Assembly (NCBI GenBank): GCA_035236585.1 | Contig: CP141139.1 | Location: 20,972,990 to 21,036,989 of the forward strand | Origin: Warburgia ugandensis | Taxonomy: Eukaryota; Streptophyta; Magnoliopsida; Canellales; Canellaceae | Direction: 5' to 3' | DNA: 64,000 nt | In this document: piece after piece, positions 26,406-39,903 of the stretch | Layout: each line of letters begins with the position of its first letter | Position numbering within the stretch: position 1 is the stretch's first letter | Notes under the pieces: generated by a model | Seen by the model: the letters and a program-made list of their open reading frames with translations, nothing else | Told to the model about the DNA's origin: nothing | Databases searched by the model: none | Position numbers and translations under genes: made by a program

Positions 26406-26490
26406 TTAAATGATAGAGTTATATCGTCATGTGACTTTGAGGTCATAGATTTAAGGCATGGAATACAGCATAGCTAGCTACCCTTTATCC
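26406..26490 (+). mobile_element. Relic of Au-like SINE 5' part, copy A
   Basis: GAGTTATATCGTCATGTGAC, TTTGAGGTCATAGATTTAAG and GCATGGAA align with the SINE at 2048-2225 read on its minus strand. The first bases (the GGGAGCCTTGGTGCAACA equivalent) are missing here but present in copy B at about 55797. It sits upstream of the phosphatase pseudogene and is badly decayed. Confidence 0.55.
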
Positions 26491-27425
26491 TAATTCATTT
26501 CTATTTTCACCCGCCACCATATGAACAGAGCTGATAGTTCCATTCTCATCAAGGAAGAATGAGCCAAGAGCATACTAAGCGTGGTCAAAGCTTTGGTTGA
26601 TCCAGACCGTTCATGATTTCTTCAAACTCTCGATGTCAATAAGCACAAAAATAGTCCCTATTTTAGAGTCTAAAAAAACTACTTTTAGCAACGACCAAAA
26701 TTACATCTTTTTAGGATCCCCAAATAATCCAATTCCCGTGATTTTGGGTTTCTTCATATCTGAACTCAAGATAAACAGCCCGAACCCACCAAAAGTGGGG
26801 CTCGATGAGGTAAAGAAGAAATCTGCCCAGCCACCCATTTGGACCATCCAGGTTATCTATGTTTGGTCCCATCCTATGAACAGGCGAATTCCAATCTCAC
26901 CTCTAAATTGACAGACCGGCGACTTTCCAAAACTAGTTAACAACCCATGCCAGTGGCATTATCCCAATTCCACTGCAATAGTCCAAAACAGAAAACAGAA
27001 GGAAAATGAGGTAAAATCCCACATGTTGGTCCTACATGAGGTCCAGTAAAATCCAATCAATAACAACACCACTTTGGGAGGCCCTCCCACAGAAAACCTT
27101 GGGCTCTGGCTCTCCCATTGTCTCTATATATTTATACCAAAATCTGTTACATAAATTGGAGGAAAAGAAAACCACCAAAACGTTAGAGGAGATTCCGAAT
27201 CTGCTTACACCTTTAGCCCAGTTTTTGTTTTCTCTATCTTGCCTTTTGAGAGGAAGACGATTATCCCAAAGATACTCTCCAAGATGCAACAACCTGTACA
27301 TAGCTTGTCTCAGCTTTGGTTTTTTTATTCCAGACTCTGATTTTCAGTCTTGTTCTTGAATCTTGTTTGGATTCACTTATAGCTTTTTAGGTGTATTTGT
27401 TGGGGACTTAAAGAAGGAGAGATTG
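26491..27425 (+). promoter_or_regulatory. 5' flank and leader of PFA-DSP pseudogene, copy A
   Basis: Sequence of moderate GC content collinear with 55891-56212 plus 58950-59557 in copy B. It holds the empty target site CGATG (26803-26807) where solo LTR 2 sits in copy B. A TATA-like CTATATATTTATA lies at 27123-27135, about 300 bp upstream of the start codon. The G-box position reads CACATG (27020-27025), against CACGTG in copy B. The open frames in this stretch (for example near 27036-27359) are untranslated leader by comparison with the family's protein start. Confidence 0.6.
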
Positions 27426-27900
27426 ATGAGATTGGAAAGCAAAGAGAGAGGAGGATTCAATGGGATTGAAGGTGATGGAGAAAGATTTTAGTGGAGATGG
27501 AGATGTGTTTTTGGTTTCGCCTCTCAATTTCGCCATGCTTGAGACAAGGAATTTACAGATCAGGTTTCCCCAATCCTATGAATTTTTGGGTTTCTTGAAA
27601 CTTTGAAGCTTTGATCCATTATGTAAGTTCTTTGTTTGTGATCTTTTATCTTTTTCTTTTTGAATTGTCTGCAGTTTAATGTTAAGGTTACAGCTTTGGA
27701 TCGAAAAGGTTTTGTTTGAAGATGCGGATCATTTTCTTGTGGTACAAGACTTTTTATTTTTATTTTTTTCTGAATGCGAGGATTTGAGGTATGATTTTCT
27801 GGATAGATATTTGTGTCTTGAACCATATCTAGAGGAGAACTTGGAGTTTCTTTGATCTCATGGAATTCGGATTTTCCAGTTTGGGATTGATTTACACAAA
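27426..27900 (+). pseudogene. PFA-DSP (atypical dual-specificity phosphatase) 5' fragment, copy A
   Basis: Exon 1 (27426-27622) starts MRLESKE and corresponds to the N-terminal [15 protein letters not shown] block of plant and fungal atypical dual-specificity phosphatases (DSP1-like). Relative to copy B it has a 2-nt deletion near codon 8 and a 1-nt insertion in the GIYRSG region. Exon 2 (27807-27900) reads YLCLEPYLEENLEFL, a TGA, then SHGIRIFQFGIDLHK; the split Ile codon (AT|A) across the intron rejoins correctly. The donor after exon 2 is TTAAGT, so splicing is lost. The exons with the catalytic Cys-x5-Arg loop are absent; satellite replaces them after about 2.5 kb of intron-like sequence. 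A functional product is ruled out. Confidence 0.85.
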
Positions 27901-30430
27901 TTAAGTTTCTTTTCCTGTTATTTCTCATTTAGTTCTTTCATTCTGCTAGTTCATCTCCTGTTTTATGCAGAGATTTCTTTGCTAATGGTGTAATGCCTAA
28001 TTTGTTCTAGAAATTCTATGAAGATCTTAATTTTACTAATGCTGGAATGCTTGATGATTGTGCTCCTTGGAAGAAATTACTATGTAAATCAATAACATAC
28101 TTTAGATCTATTAGTGATCATGGTGCATAACGCGTTGGTTTCTGAATATTCATATTTCATGTTCTGTCCACCCATACTGCCTCAAGATGAGAGATGTATT
28201 CACCATAGAAGATACAGCTTAGTGCTTTGGGTCTTTTATTTTTGTAATTGTTGAGTTTCAAATGTTTGAATGTTAGATATCTCAAGTTATGCATGTCATA
28301 TGGCTCAACTTATATTAAGGATGATTAGAAGGGAATCCTCTGTATTGGTTTGAAGCCATAATATAAATTCTTGTCCTAATATTCCTAAAGGGCATTAATG
28401 ACACATTTGGTGAAACCTCCCATTTCCCAATTGTTTTGTTCTATAGTTTTAGCACTGTGAACTTTCTGGAAGCCAGCAGCGATAGTAGCTATAAGAGTGA
28501 GGTTAGATCGTAGTAAACAACATTCTCATTCTTTCTAGAGGAAAAGGAAAGTCACTCCAGTAAGTGTTCCAAGTGCAACCCAAATATGCCCAGTTTCTGA
28601 GATTCAAATGTCAACTTGCAAGTATTGCTTTATGCATCTACTTGATGAAAAAGAATCCAAGCCATTATTGTAAATGTTTTAGCTGAAAGGTGGTATAGCA
28701 TTTCACCAATTTTAGAGAGTCCATGCACCTATCATATTTATTCTTGCATAAGTAGGCTTAAAGAATGAGCTTTACAAGCCAAGAGTTTTGTAATGACTTA
28801 GAATCATTAGAAAGTCAATTGATGTTGGAAGTATTTTCAAAGAAGCTTATAATCTAGGTTGTGTATTAATTAAGCTTGTAATATCTGTGGTGAAATTTCA
28901 GCCAACTATCATTCTTGGTCTACTTATGAATAAATAAAGGTGAAAGAAGCTTTTAGGAAGAAGTAAAATTCCTTCTGTGGTCACATATTCATGAATTTGC
29001 TAGCAACTACAAGGATGATAGGTTTGTGGAGTCGATATACTTCTAATGGAAATGCATAAGATTTTTGTTATGATTGGTAGTTGGATGTAAATACTGGAAA
29101 AATAGCAAGCTGTGAAATTAGGGAACTGGAGTGTATAAATAATGGTATGAAGAGGATGGTAATAGCCGTAGATTAACAGAAACATTTTCTTAAGTTGAGC
29201 ACACAAAAATTGCCATTAGGAGAATCCCAAAGTAGCCATGTAAGACATTTTGTGAAGTCACAAATGTGTTGATATCGTACTCATACGCCATGCATGAGTG
29301 GCACTAAAAACTAAAATCTTCTTGTTTGATATAATACCTAATGTATAGCTTTCACTAGTGGTTGCCTATTTACGTATCCTTTCACAGTTGATGCAGAAGA
29401 ACTAGGTTTACTTGTAATAGCAAAAGGTAAAGTTTTTTATTTATAAGGGGTGTAAAGCACCAAGTTGACCAGGATAAGCATGCTTTGGGACTCATGGAAC
29501 CTAGAGCTTATGATTTGTCTTTTGTTTTGGACTCAAAATGATCCAAACCAATGGTGTCAACACATGCTGATCAATGGTGTCAATAGTCACCCATGATGGG
29601 ATTCCTTTGATGTCTCAGTTTGTGATTATATATTCTTTTGGTTTGATAGCTGAAATATTTCTTGTGCCAAAAGAAAGGAAGTCTGAATGAACAAGTTTTT
29701 AGGGGATCTTTCATCTTGTTATCTAGTTTCTTAATAAGCATTTCTTCAAACCCCAACTCGGTCTCTGAATGCATCAAACCAATGCTTCACATTCTAATAG
29801 AGTCAAGTGGATTCACAATTTAGATAAGTTTCAGGCATCATGTGCACAATTGTAGGCACATTATAGAATCCATTAAATGAACTAATGCATCAAAACTAAT
29901 GCATCATTTATGCTTGATTAGAGCATTTTGCTGTCTCCATACTATCATATACAAAGTGTAGACTAGAACCTAGTTCTTACTTGTGGATCAAAGAATTGAT
30001 GACCAACACAAATTGCCTACTTGAATAATACCTTTATGCATCTGTACTACAAGTTTGCTATTGTATCTTATTTCAAGCATATCAAGGAAACTAATACTAA
30101 AGAGAAACTCAAAAGATGGACAAAGTATGATAGAATTTGTACTTATGCATTAGGTTAAGAGAGTAATTTGGCATTATATATAGGACTAATAAATTAGTTT
30201 TTATAGTACCCATCATTGGAGAATCAGTTCTCTTATGTTTGCAAAGCGTCATTTGGGCAATTAGTTGCCTGTTGTTTGCTGCATTTGCAGTCTATGTAAA
30301 TTTGATGGGAGAAAGAGGGTTGAAGTTCACTAGCCATAATTTGATGAATAACTTCTTTAGGAGGTTTTGCTCCTTTAAGTATTCACAGGGTACAAATGTA
30401 AATAATGCACAAATTGCGCAAACTAGACCT
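27901..30430 (+). other. Intron-like sequence downstream of PFA-DSP exon 2, copy A
   Basis: About 2.5 kb of AT-rich sequence without repeats or recognisable exons, collinear with 60001-62530 in copy B. By position it is the start of intron 2 of the captured gene. I looked for the next exons of the family (the EPFVNIP-type and HCK-GK-RTG-type stretches) and found none. A short frame near 30239-30481 is shared with copy B but matches nothing I know. Confidence 0.6.
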
Positions 30431-33294
30431 TTAGGATGCAATTTGCTCTTTCTAAGAAATTACTTAATTATCACTAATTAGGCTTCATTCTACTATTTTG
30501 AAGGCTCAGGGTACAAATGTAAAAAATACACAAAATATCTAATTTTACACAAGAAAGAGCAATTTTACATTCCAACCATATTAATAGATAAATTGTACAC
30601 ATATTCCTATATTTTAAATATTTTAGTCTTAAAAATAATTTAATTATCACTAATTAGGCTCAATTTTACTATTTTGAAGGTCTAGAATACAAATGTAAAA
30701 AATGCACAAAATATCTAATTTTGCAAAAGAAAAAGCAATTTCACATTTCAAATATATTAAAAGATAAATTGTATGCATATTCCTAAATTTTGAATATTTT
30801 AATCTTACACATTACTTAATTATCACTAATTTGTCTTAATTTTATTGTTTTAAAGGTCAAGGGTACAAATGCAAAAAATGCACAAAATATATAATTTTAC
30901 ATAAGAAAGAGAAATTTCATATTCAAACTATTTTAAATATTTTAGTCTTAAAAATTACTTAATTGTCACTAATTAGGCTTAGTTCCACTATTTTGAAGGT
31001 TTAGGGTACAAATGTAAAAAATGCACAAAATATCTACTTTTACACAAGAAAGAGAAATTTTACATTCCAACTATTTTAAAAGATAAATTGTATACATATC
31101 CATATATTTTGAATATTTTTGTCTTAAAAATCACTTAATTATCACTAATTTAGCTTTATTCTACTATCTTAAAAATAACTAATTTTACACAAAAAAGGGT
31201 AATTTCACATTCTAACTATGTTAAAAGATAAACTGTATATATGTTCCTATATTTTAATTAATTTAGTCTCAGAAATAACTTAATAATAACTAATTAGGCT
31301 TAATTCTAATGTATTGAAGGTCTAGGGTACAAATGTAAATATACACTAAATATTTAATTTTACACAAGAAAGAGGAAACACTCATTCCAATAATTTTAAA
31401 AAATAAAGTGTATACATATACATATATTTTGAACATTTTAGCCTTTGAAATCACTTAATTATCAATAATTTGGCTCAATTCTACTATTTCAAACATTAAG
31501 GGTACAATGTAAAAAATATATAAAACATCTAATTTTACACAAGAAAGAGCAATTTCACATTTCAATTATAGTAAAATATAAACATATCCCTATATTTTGA
31601 ATATTTTAGTTTTAAAAATAACTTAATTATCACTAATTAGGATTAATTCTACTGTATTGAAGGTCATGGGTACAAATATAAAAAATACACAAAATATCTA
31701 ATTTTACACAAGAAAGAGCAATATTACATTCCAACTATTTTAAAAGATAAATTGTATATATATCCCTATATTTTGAATATTTTAGTTTAAGAAATCACTT
31801 AATTATCACTTATTATGCTTAATTCTATTGCTTTAAAGATTGAGGGTACATATGTGAAAAATCCACAAAATATTTAATTTTACATAAGAAAGAGAAATTT
31901 CACATTCCAATTATAGTAAAAGAAAAATTGTATACATATCCCTATATTTTGAATATTTTAGTCTTAAAAATCACTTAATTATCACTAATTTTTCCTAATT
32001 CTACTATTTTGAAGGTTTAGAGTATAAGTGTAAAAAATACACAAAATATCTAATTTTATACAAAAAAGCAATATCACATTCCAACTATATTAAAAAATAA
32101 ATTAGGTTCATATCCCTATATTTTAAATATTTTAGTCTTAGAAATCACTTAATTATCACTAATTAGGATTAATTTTGCTGTTGTGAAAGTGTCGGGTATA
32201 AATGTAAAAATTATACAAAATATCTAATTTTACACAAGAAAGATCAATATCACATTCCAACTATTTTAAAAGATAGATTGTACACATATCCCCATATTTT
32301 GAATATTTAATCTTAAAAATTACTTAATTATCTCTAATTAGGCTTCATTTTATTGTTTTGAAGGTATAGGGTATAAATGTAAAAAATGCACAAAATATCT
32401 AATTTTACACAATAAAGAGCAATTACACATTCCAACTATTTTAAAAGATAAATTGTATACATATTGTTATATTTTGAATATTTTAGTCTTAAAAATCACT
32501 TAATTATCACTAATTAGGCTTAATTTTATTATTTTGAGGGGCAAGGGTACAAATGTAAAAAATACACAAAATATCTAATTTTGCAAAAGAAAGAGTAATT
32601 TCACATTCCAACTATATTAAAAGATTAATTACATATATATTCCTAAATTTTGAATATTTAAGCTTTAAAAATTACCTATTTATCATTAATTTGTCTTAAT
32701 TCTACTATTTTGAAGGTGAAATGTAAAAAATGCACAAAATATCTAGTTTTATACAAGACAGAGAAATTTCACATTCCAACCATATATTTTGAATATTTGA
32801 GTCTAAAAAATCACTAATTAGGGTTAGTTCTTGTTTTTGGAAGGTCTAAGGTACAAATGTAAAAAATGCACAAAATATCTAATTTTACATAAGAAAAAGC
32901 AATTTTATATTTCAACTATATCAAAAGATAAATTTTATACATGTCCCTATATTTTGAATATTTGAGTCTTAAAAATCACTAATTAAGCTTAGTTCTTCTT
33001 TTTCAAAGGTCTAAGGTACAAATGTAAAAAAATGTACAAAATATCTAATTTTACATAAGAAAAAGTAATTTCACATTTTCAACTATTTTAAAAGATAAAT
33101 TGTAAACATATCCTTATATTTTGAACATTTTAGTTTGAGAAATCACTTAATTATCACTAATTTGGCTTAATTATACTCTTCTGAAGGTATACAGTAAAAA
33201 TGCATAGAATATTTAATTTTACACAAGAAAGAGCAAATTCACATTCTAATTATTCTAAAAGATAAATTATAAACATATGCCTATATTTTGAACA
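30431..33294 (-). repeat. AT-rich satellite, block 4 (minus)
   Basis: About 16 monomers in minus orientation (landmarks CACAAAATATCTAATTTTAC, ACAAGAAAGAGCAATTTCAC, TATCACTAATTAGGCTTAAT). It is collinear, monomer by monomer, with 62531-64000, including a distinctive shortened monomer at about 30900-30960 (TTCATATTCAAACTATTTTA running straight into AATATTTTAGTC). It ends at a minus-to-plus switch near 33290-33300. Confidence 0.92.
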
Positions 33295-36200
33295 TTTAGA
33301 ACAGTAGAATTGAGACAAATTAGTCATTATAGAGTGATTTCCAAAACTAGTTAGTTCAAAATATAGGGACATGTATTCAATTTATCTTTTAAAATAGTTG
33401 GAATATGAAATTGCTCTTTCTTGGGTAAAATTAAATATTTTGTAATTTTTTTCCTTTGTACCATGGACCTTCAAAATAGTACAATTAAACAAAAGTAGGT
33501 ATGATCAAGTAATTTCTACAAGTAATATAGGCAAAATATTAGGAAATGTATACAATTTATCTTTTATTATAGTTGAAATGTGAAATTGCACTATCTTATG
33601 TAAAATTAGATATTTTGTGGATTTTTTACATTTGTACCCTCGATATTCAAAACAATACAATTAGACCAAATTAGGGATAATTAAGTGATTTCCATGGCTA
33701 AAATATTCAAAACAGAGGGATGCGTATACAATTGGTTAGTGGGGGGGCCGGGATTTAAAAGAATTAGGCGTTCTTCTGGAAGTGGAAAGACAAAATAGAG
33801 GAGAAGGATATACTCTTTGATTTTTGTAATCGTCGAAATTGTATGACGAACCTATTTGCTCCAGGCATATGACCCTTTAACTTTATGGTTTTGATCCGCC
33901 GGCCTGGTTTATAAAGTGATAGTAGACAGAAAAATAGAAAAAAGAAAGACTCTTTCGCAGAAGCCGTAAAGCCTCCCTGCTTCTAACAAAGCCCCTTCAA
34001 GCCCGAGAAAAATAGAATAGTTGAAATGTGAAACTGCTCTTTCTGATGAAAAATTAGATAATTTTTACATTTTTGCATTTGTACCGTAGACCTTCAAAAC
34101 AGTACAACTATGTCAAATTAGAGACAATTAAGGGATTTTTAAGAATAAAATATTCAAAATATAGGGGTATGTATACAGTTAGTTGGAATGTCAAATTATA
34201 CTTTCTTGTGCAAAATTAGACATTTTATACATTCTTTACATTTGTATCCTAGACCTTCAAAATAGTAGAATTAAGCCTAATAAGTGATTATTAAGAAATT
34301 TTTAAGACTAAAATATTCAATATAACTACATATATAGACATGCATACAATTTATCTTTTAATATAGTTCAAATGTTTAATTGCTCTGTCTAGTATAAAAT
34401 TAGATATTTTGTGTATTTTTTACATTTGTGCCCTAGAACTTTATAACAAAAGAATTAAGCCAAATTAATGATAATTAAGAGATTTTTAACCAAAATGTTT
34501 AAAATTTAGTGATATGTATACAATTTATCTTTTAATATAGTTGGAATGTGAAATTGCTCTTACCTTTACAAAGTTAGATATTTTGCAGATTTTTTACATT
34601 TGTACACTATACCTTCAAAATAGTAGAATTAAGCCCAACAAGTGATAATTAGGTGATTTCTAAGACTAAAATATTCAAAATAGAGGAATATTTATAAATT
34701 TATCTTTTAAAATAGTTGGAATGTGAGATTGCTCTTTCTTGTGTAAAATTAGATATTTTGTGCATATTTTACATTTGTGCCTAAAATTTCAAAATAGTAG
34801 AATATTGCCTAATTAGTGATAATTATGTTATTTTTTAAGACTAAAATATTTAAAATATAGGGATACGTGTATAATTTATCTTTTAATATAGTTGGAATGT
34901 GACATTGCTCTTTCTTGTGTAAATTAGATACTTTGTGCATTTTTGACATTTGTACCCTTGACCTTCAAAATAGTAGAATTAGTCTTAATTAGTGATAATT
35001 AAGTAATTTTTAAGACTAAAATATTCAAAATATAGGGATATGTATACAATTGATCTTTTAATATAGTTGGAATATGAAACTACATTTTCTTGTTAAAATT
35101 AACTATTTTGTGGATTTTTTTTGTCTGTATGTTAGACCATCAAATTTTATTCAAGAAAGAGCAATTTCACATTCCAACTATATTAAAAGATAAACTGTAT
35201 ACATGTCCCAGTATTTTAAAATTTTTAGTCTTAGAAATCACTTAATTGTTTTATTTTCAATGTCGAGTGTACAATTGTAAAAAATATACAAAATATGCAA
35301 TTTTACTCAAGAAAGACCAATTTCACATTTCAACTATATTAAAGGATAAATTGTGTAGATATTCAAAAAATTTAAATATTTTAGTCTTATAAATCACTTA
35401 ATATCACTAATTAAGCAATATTCTTCTATTTTGAAGGTCTTGGGCACAAATGTAAAATGTACAAAATATCTAATTTTACACAAGAAAGCAATCTCACACT
35501 TTAACTATTTTAAAAGATACATATCCCTATATTTTGAATGTTTTAGTCATAGAAATCACTTAATTATCAATAATTAGGCTTAATTCTACTAATTTGAAGG
35601 TCCAAACTACGATGTAAAAAATGCTCAAAATATTTAATTTTGCAAAAGAGTGTGCAATTTCAAGTTCCAACTATATTAAAAGATAAATTGTGTACTTATT
35701 TTTAAAATTTGAATATTTTTGTCTTAGAAATCACTTAATTATCATTAATTTGGTTTAATTCTATTATCCCTAAAATATCTAGTTTTATACAAGATAGAGC
35801 AATTTCACATTCCAACTATATTAGAAGATAAATTGTACACATATCCCTATATTTTGATTATTTTAGTCTGAAAAATCACTTAATCATCACTTGTTAGGCT
35901 TAATTCTAATGCTTTAAAGGTTGGGGTATAGATGAAAAAAATCCACAAAATATTTAATTTCACACAAGAAAGAGAAATTTCACATTCCAATTATATTAAA
36001 AGAAAATTTGTATATATATCCCTATATTTTGAATATTTTAGTCTTAAAAATCACTTAATTATCACCAACTAAGCTTAAGTCGACTATTTTAAAGGTTCAA
36101 AGTACAAATGTAAAAAATGATCAAAATATCTAATTTTGTAGATGAAAGAGAAATTTCACAATGCAATTATATTAAAAGATAAATTATATACATATTCCTT

Positions 36201-36358
36201 AATTTTGAATATTTTAGTTTAAGAAATTACTTAATTATAATTAAATTTTCTTAATTCTACAATTTTAAAGGTCTAAGGTTCAAATGTAAAAAATGTACAA
36301 AATAACTAATTTTACACAAGAAAGAGCAATTTCACATTCCAACTATATTAAAAGAAAT
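33295..36358. repeat. Higher-order repeat unit 1
   Basis: Plus arm 33295-35145, minus arm 35146-36358. The plus arm is interrupted at 33734-34012 by a GC-richer insert. It begins with the divergent monomer containing GACTAGTTAGTTCAAAATAT (33345-33364). Confidence 0.8.
33734..34012. other. GC-richer insert in satellite, candidate organellar DNA
   Basis: A 279-bp stretch unlike all its surroundings, with a G7 run near 33741-33747 and sequences such as GATCCGCCGGCCTGGTTTAT and AAGCCGTAAAGCCTCCCTGC. The same satellite position is uninterrupted at 40350-40390 (ACAATTTATCTTTTAGAATAG). Here the insert replaces about 7 bp and has no target duplication, which fits end-joining capture of a DNA fragment. 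Base composition and style suggest plant mitochondrial (less likely plastid) DNA, but I cannot name the source gene. An unknown transposon fragment is the alternative. Confidence 0.5.
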
Positions 36359-36596
36359 TTTTGTACCATGGACATTCAGAACAGTAGAATTGAGACAAAT
36401 TAGTGATAATAGAGTGATTTCCAAGACTAGTTAGTTCAAAATATAGGGATATGTATACAATTTATCTTTTAAAATAGTTGGAATCTAAAAATGCTCTTTC
36501 TTGTGTAAAATTATATATTTTTGTGCTTTTTACCTTTGTACAATGGATCTTCAAAATAGTAGAATTAAACATAATTAGGGATGATTAAGCGATTTG

Positions 36597-36668
<72 letters not shown>
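36597..36668 (-). repeat. (TGA)24 tail of the LINE
   Basis: 72 bases of perfect ATC/CAT repeat on the plus strand, which is a TGA-type tail at the LINE's 3' end on the minus strand. It abuts satellite at GCGATTTG. The uniform length suggests a young insertion or later slippage. Confidence 0.93.
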
Positions 36669-36682
36669 AGTCCTTATCCCAA

Positions 36683-39600
36683 TTAGGGGTCTCCCACATG
36701 AATCTTATTCCTCCATTCCACTCCATTAAATACCATGGCTTCATTTAGTCCCAAAGTTTTTAAATCTTTCCTCACCACTTCTATCCACGTTCTTTTGGGC
36801 CTTCCCCTTGCCCTTTTAGAACCTTCAACTTGTATTGTCTCACTCCTTCTAACTGGTGCCATTGTTGGCCTCCTTTGAGCATGTCCAAACCATCTAAGTC
36901 TAATCTCCCTCATCTTGTTACCTATTGGTGCTATCCCTAAATTTCCTCTAATATTTTCATTTCTAATTCTATCCTTTCTTGTCTTACCACTCATCCATAT
37001 TAACATCCTCATTTCTACGACACTCAGCCTATGAGTATGATGTTCCTTAACTGCCCAACACTTTGATCCATAGAGCATGGCTGGCCTTATAGCCATCCTA
37101 TAAAATTTTCCTCTTAGTTTGAGTGGCACCCGCCGATCACATAAAACACCCGATGCACATCTCCATTTGTTCCAACCCGCTTGGATTCTCTTGGTAACCT
37201 CCCTCTTAATCTCTCCACTCTCATGTATCAATGATCCTAAGTATCGGAAGTGGTCTCTCATGGGGACCTCTTGGTTATCAATCTTAACTGGTGCTCCACT
37301 CCTACTCTCCTTGCTAAAATTACATTCCATATATTCTGTCTTAGTTCGGCTTATTTTAAATCCTTCCATTTCTAATGCTTCTCTCCATAACTCTAGCTTT
37401 ATGGTTACAACCCCGCCTTGTCTCATCAAGTAGGACTATATCGTCTGCAAATAGCATGCATTAGGGAATCTCCTCATGTAGATGTTTTGTTAACTCATCC
37501 ATAACTAATGTGAAAAGGTATGGACTCAATGCTGATCCTTGGTTCAATCCGACAGTGACAGGAAAATCACCAGTCACGTCACTAGTGGTCTTAACATTTG
37601 TTGCTGCTCCCTCATACATATCTTTAATTATGTCTATATACCCCTGAGAAACCCCTTTAACACCCAACACCCTCCATATTAACTCTCTAGGAACTCTATC
37701 ATAAGCTTTCTCTAAGTCAATAAAGACCATGTGTAGGTCTTTTCTCCTCTCCCTATATTTCTCTACTAATTGTCTTAGTAAGAAAATAGCTTTCATCGTA
37801 GACCTCCCAGGCATGAAACCAAACTGATTCTCCAATACACTTGTTTCATGTCGTAGCCTCTTCTCAATCACTCTTTCAAAAAGTTTCATGGTGTGGCTCA
37901 TAAGTTTGATCCCTCAATAATTAGTGCAGCTCTGAATGTCTCCTTTATTCTTATAGATTGGTACAATAGAGCTTTTCCTCCACTCATCAGGCATTTTCTT
38001 TGATTTTATAATCTTGTTAAACAACTTGGTCAACCAAACTACCCCAATATCTCCCATATGCTTCCAAACCTCTATTGGTATACCATCAAGCCCCATGGCC
38101 TTTCCTGATTTCATCTTTCTCAAGGCCTCTTTTACTTCAAGCATTCTAATCCTACGTTCATATCTATAATATCCAGTGTTATTTAGATTTATAGTATTTT
38201 CAATCCCTATATTCTCAGGGCCATTGTCATTTAACAATTTTTGAAAGTATATTTTCCACCTTTATTTGAGCTCATCATCTTTGACTAATACCCTTTGGTC
38301 ATCGCTTCTAATGCACCTAACATGCTCTAAGTCCTTACCTTTCTATTCTCTTACTTTTGCAAGTTTAAACACATCTTTCTCACCTTCTCTTGTTCCTAGT
38401 CTATTATAGAGCTCATCATATGCTTTAAGTTTAGCCTCACTTACTATTCTCTTAGCAACATTTTTAGCATTCTTATATTGTTCATTGTTTTCATTATTTC
38501 TAAACTTTTGCCATGCTTTAAAATGCATTCGTTTTTCTTTAATAGCTTTTTGCACTGTTTCATTCTACCACCATGTTTCCTTTGTTAATAGCCTTTTACC
38601 TTTAGATACTCCTAAGACATCTTTTGCCACTTTCTTAATGGACTCAGTCATATAAGTCCACATAGTATTTACTTCTGTTTCATAGTTCCAATTTCCTTCT
38701 ACCATCAACTTATTTTTGAATGAGGTTATTTTCTCTCCTTTTAAGTTCCACCACTTAGTTTTTGGTTGTGTATTAAGTTCAGTTCTTTTACTCCATCTTT
38801 TGATATGAATATCCATAACCATTAACCTATGTTGTGAGGTTAAACTATCACCATGTATCACCTTACAATCCTTACATATAGATCTTTCATTATTCCTAAG
38901 TAGAAAAAAGTCTATTTGGCTTTTATGAAGTCCACTTTTAAAGGTTATTAAGTGTTCATCCCTCTTCTTAAAGAGTGTATTTGCAATGGATAGGTTATAT
39001 GACAAAGCAATGTTCATCCCACTTTTAAAGGTTATTAAGTATTCTATCATATCCTTCATTATCTTTTTCTACATGGCCATTTAAGTATGCTCCTATAAAT
39101 ATCCCCTCAGTGTTGGGAATTTCTTGCATGACTCCCTCCATATCTTCCCAAAACCGTCTCTTAATTATATCTTGTAACCCTACTTGTGGTGCATATGCAC
39201 TTATAATATTTATAATCTGCTCTCCTAGAATCATTTATATTATTATAATTCTATCACTGATTCTTTTAACGTCCACAACTTTACCTTTTAATTCCTTATC
39301 CATTATTATTCTTATGTCATTTCTATTATTTTCCTTTCCTACATACCATAATTTATACCCATCTATTTCTCTAGCTTTAGCCCCTTTTCACTTGGTTTCT
39401 TGGATACAAACGATGTTGACTCTCCTACGTTTCATCGTGTCTATTAACTCCAAACTCTTACCTGTTGGTGTCCCTATATTCCATGTAGTGATGCGAATCT
39501 TATGTTTTGGAGATACCCTATTTACTATCGCCTTTCTCGACCTCCATGGTATGAACCCGTGTCCACTTTTCACTGCAACTAGGTTCTGATGCAGTGCACT

Positions 39601-39903
39601 GCTTCCGAGGGGACGCTCTAGCAGCCCTTGCCCATTTTTCACTACACCCGGGATTTGATGTAGCGCGTCGCTTCTGGGAGAACGCCCTAGCAACCCTTGC
39701 CTATTTTTCATTGTATCTGGGATCCAATGCAGTGTGTCACTTATGGGGAACGCCCTAGCTTGAGCGAATTTTAGCTTTCGATTCATGTCATGTTGGGGTT
39801 GCCATAGTTTTTCAAAAAAGCTGAAGATGATTTTCATTAAAATCATTAAAATCATCTTCAGCTTCACCCTTGCCGGCTGGTTACCTGACGCAAGGGTGGC
39901 CAT
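36683..39903 (-). pseudogene. RTE LINE endonuclease-reverse transcriptase polyprotein, broken
   Basis: Reading from 39903 down. The apurinic-type endonuclease begins near ITTWNIGTPTGKS with CIQETK, then IISAYAPQ and FIGAYLNGH (the family has G-D-x-N, so the catalytic Asp is Tyr here), and SQHRLMVMD near 38815. Reverse transcriptase follows: GKAMGLDGIPIEVWKHMGDI (38100-38040), [17 protein letters not shown] (motif A, near 37720), [13 protein letters not shown] (motif B, near 37540) and LFADDIVL (motif C, 37455-37432). The C-terminal part has RWFGHAQRRP (about 36880). Breaks include TGA at the CTNY-GIKLM position near 37915, TAA just before the CMLFADD block and a frameshift after it. A duplicated LITFKSG segment lies in the endonuclease (about 38930 and 39030). 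The usual length is about 1000 residues in one frame; here it is at least six pieces. Confidence 0.88.

Noticed and set aside
30239..30481. Frame with hydrophobic stretch shared with 62287-62532
   Set aside because: Shared only because the block is duplicated; the copies differ in frame extent and no family is recognised, so I do not call it a gene.
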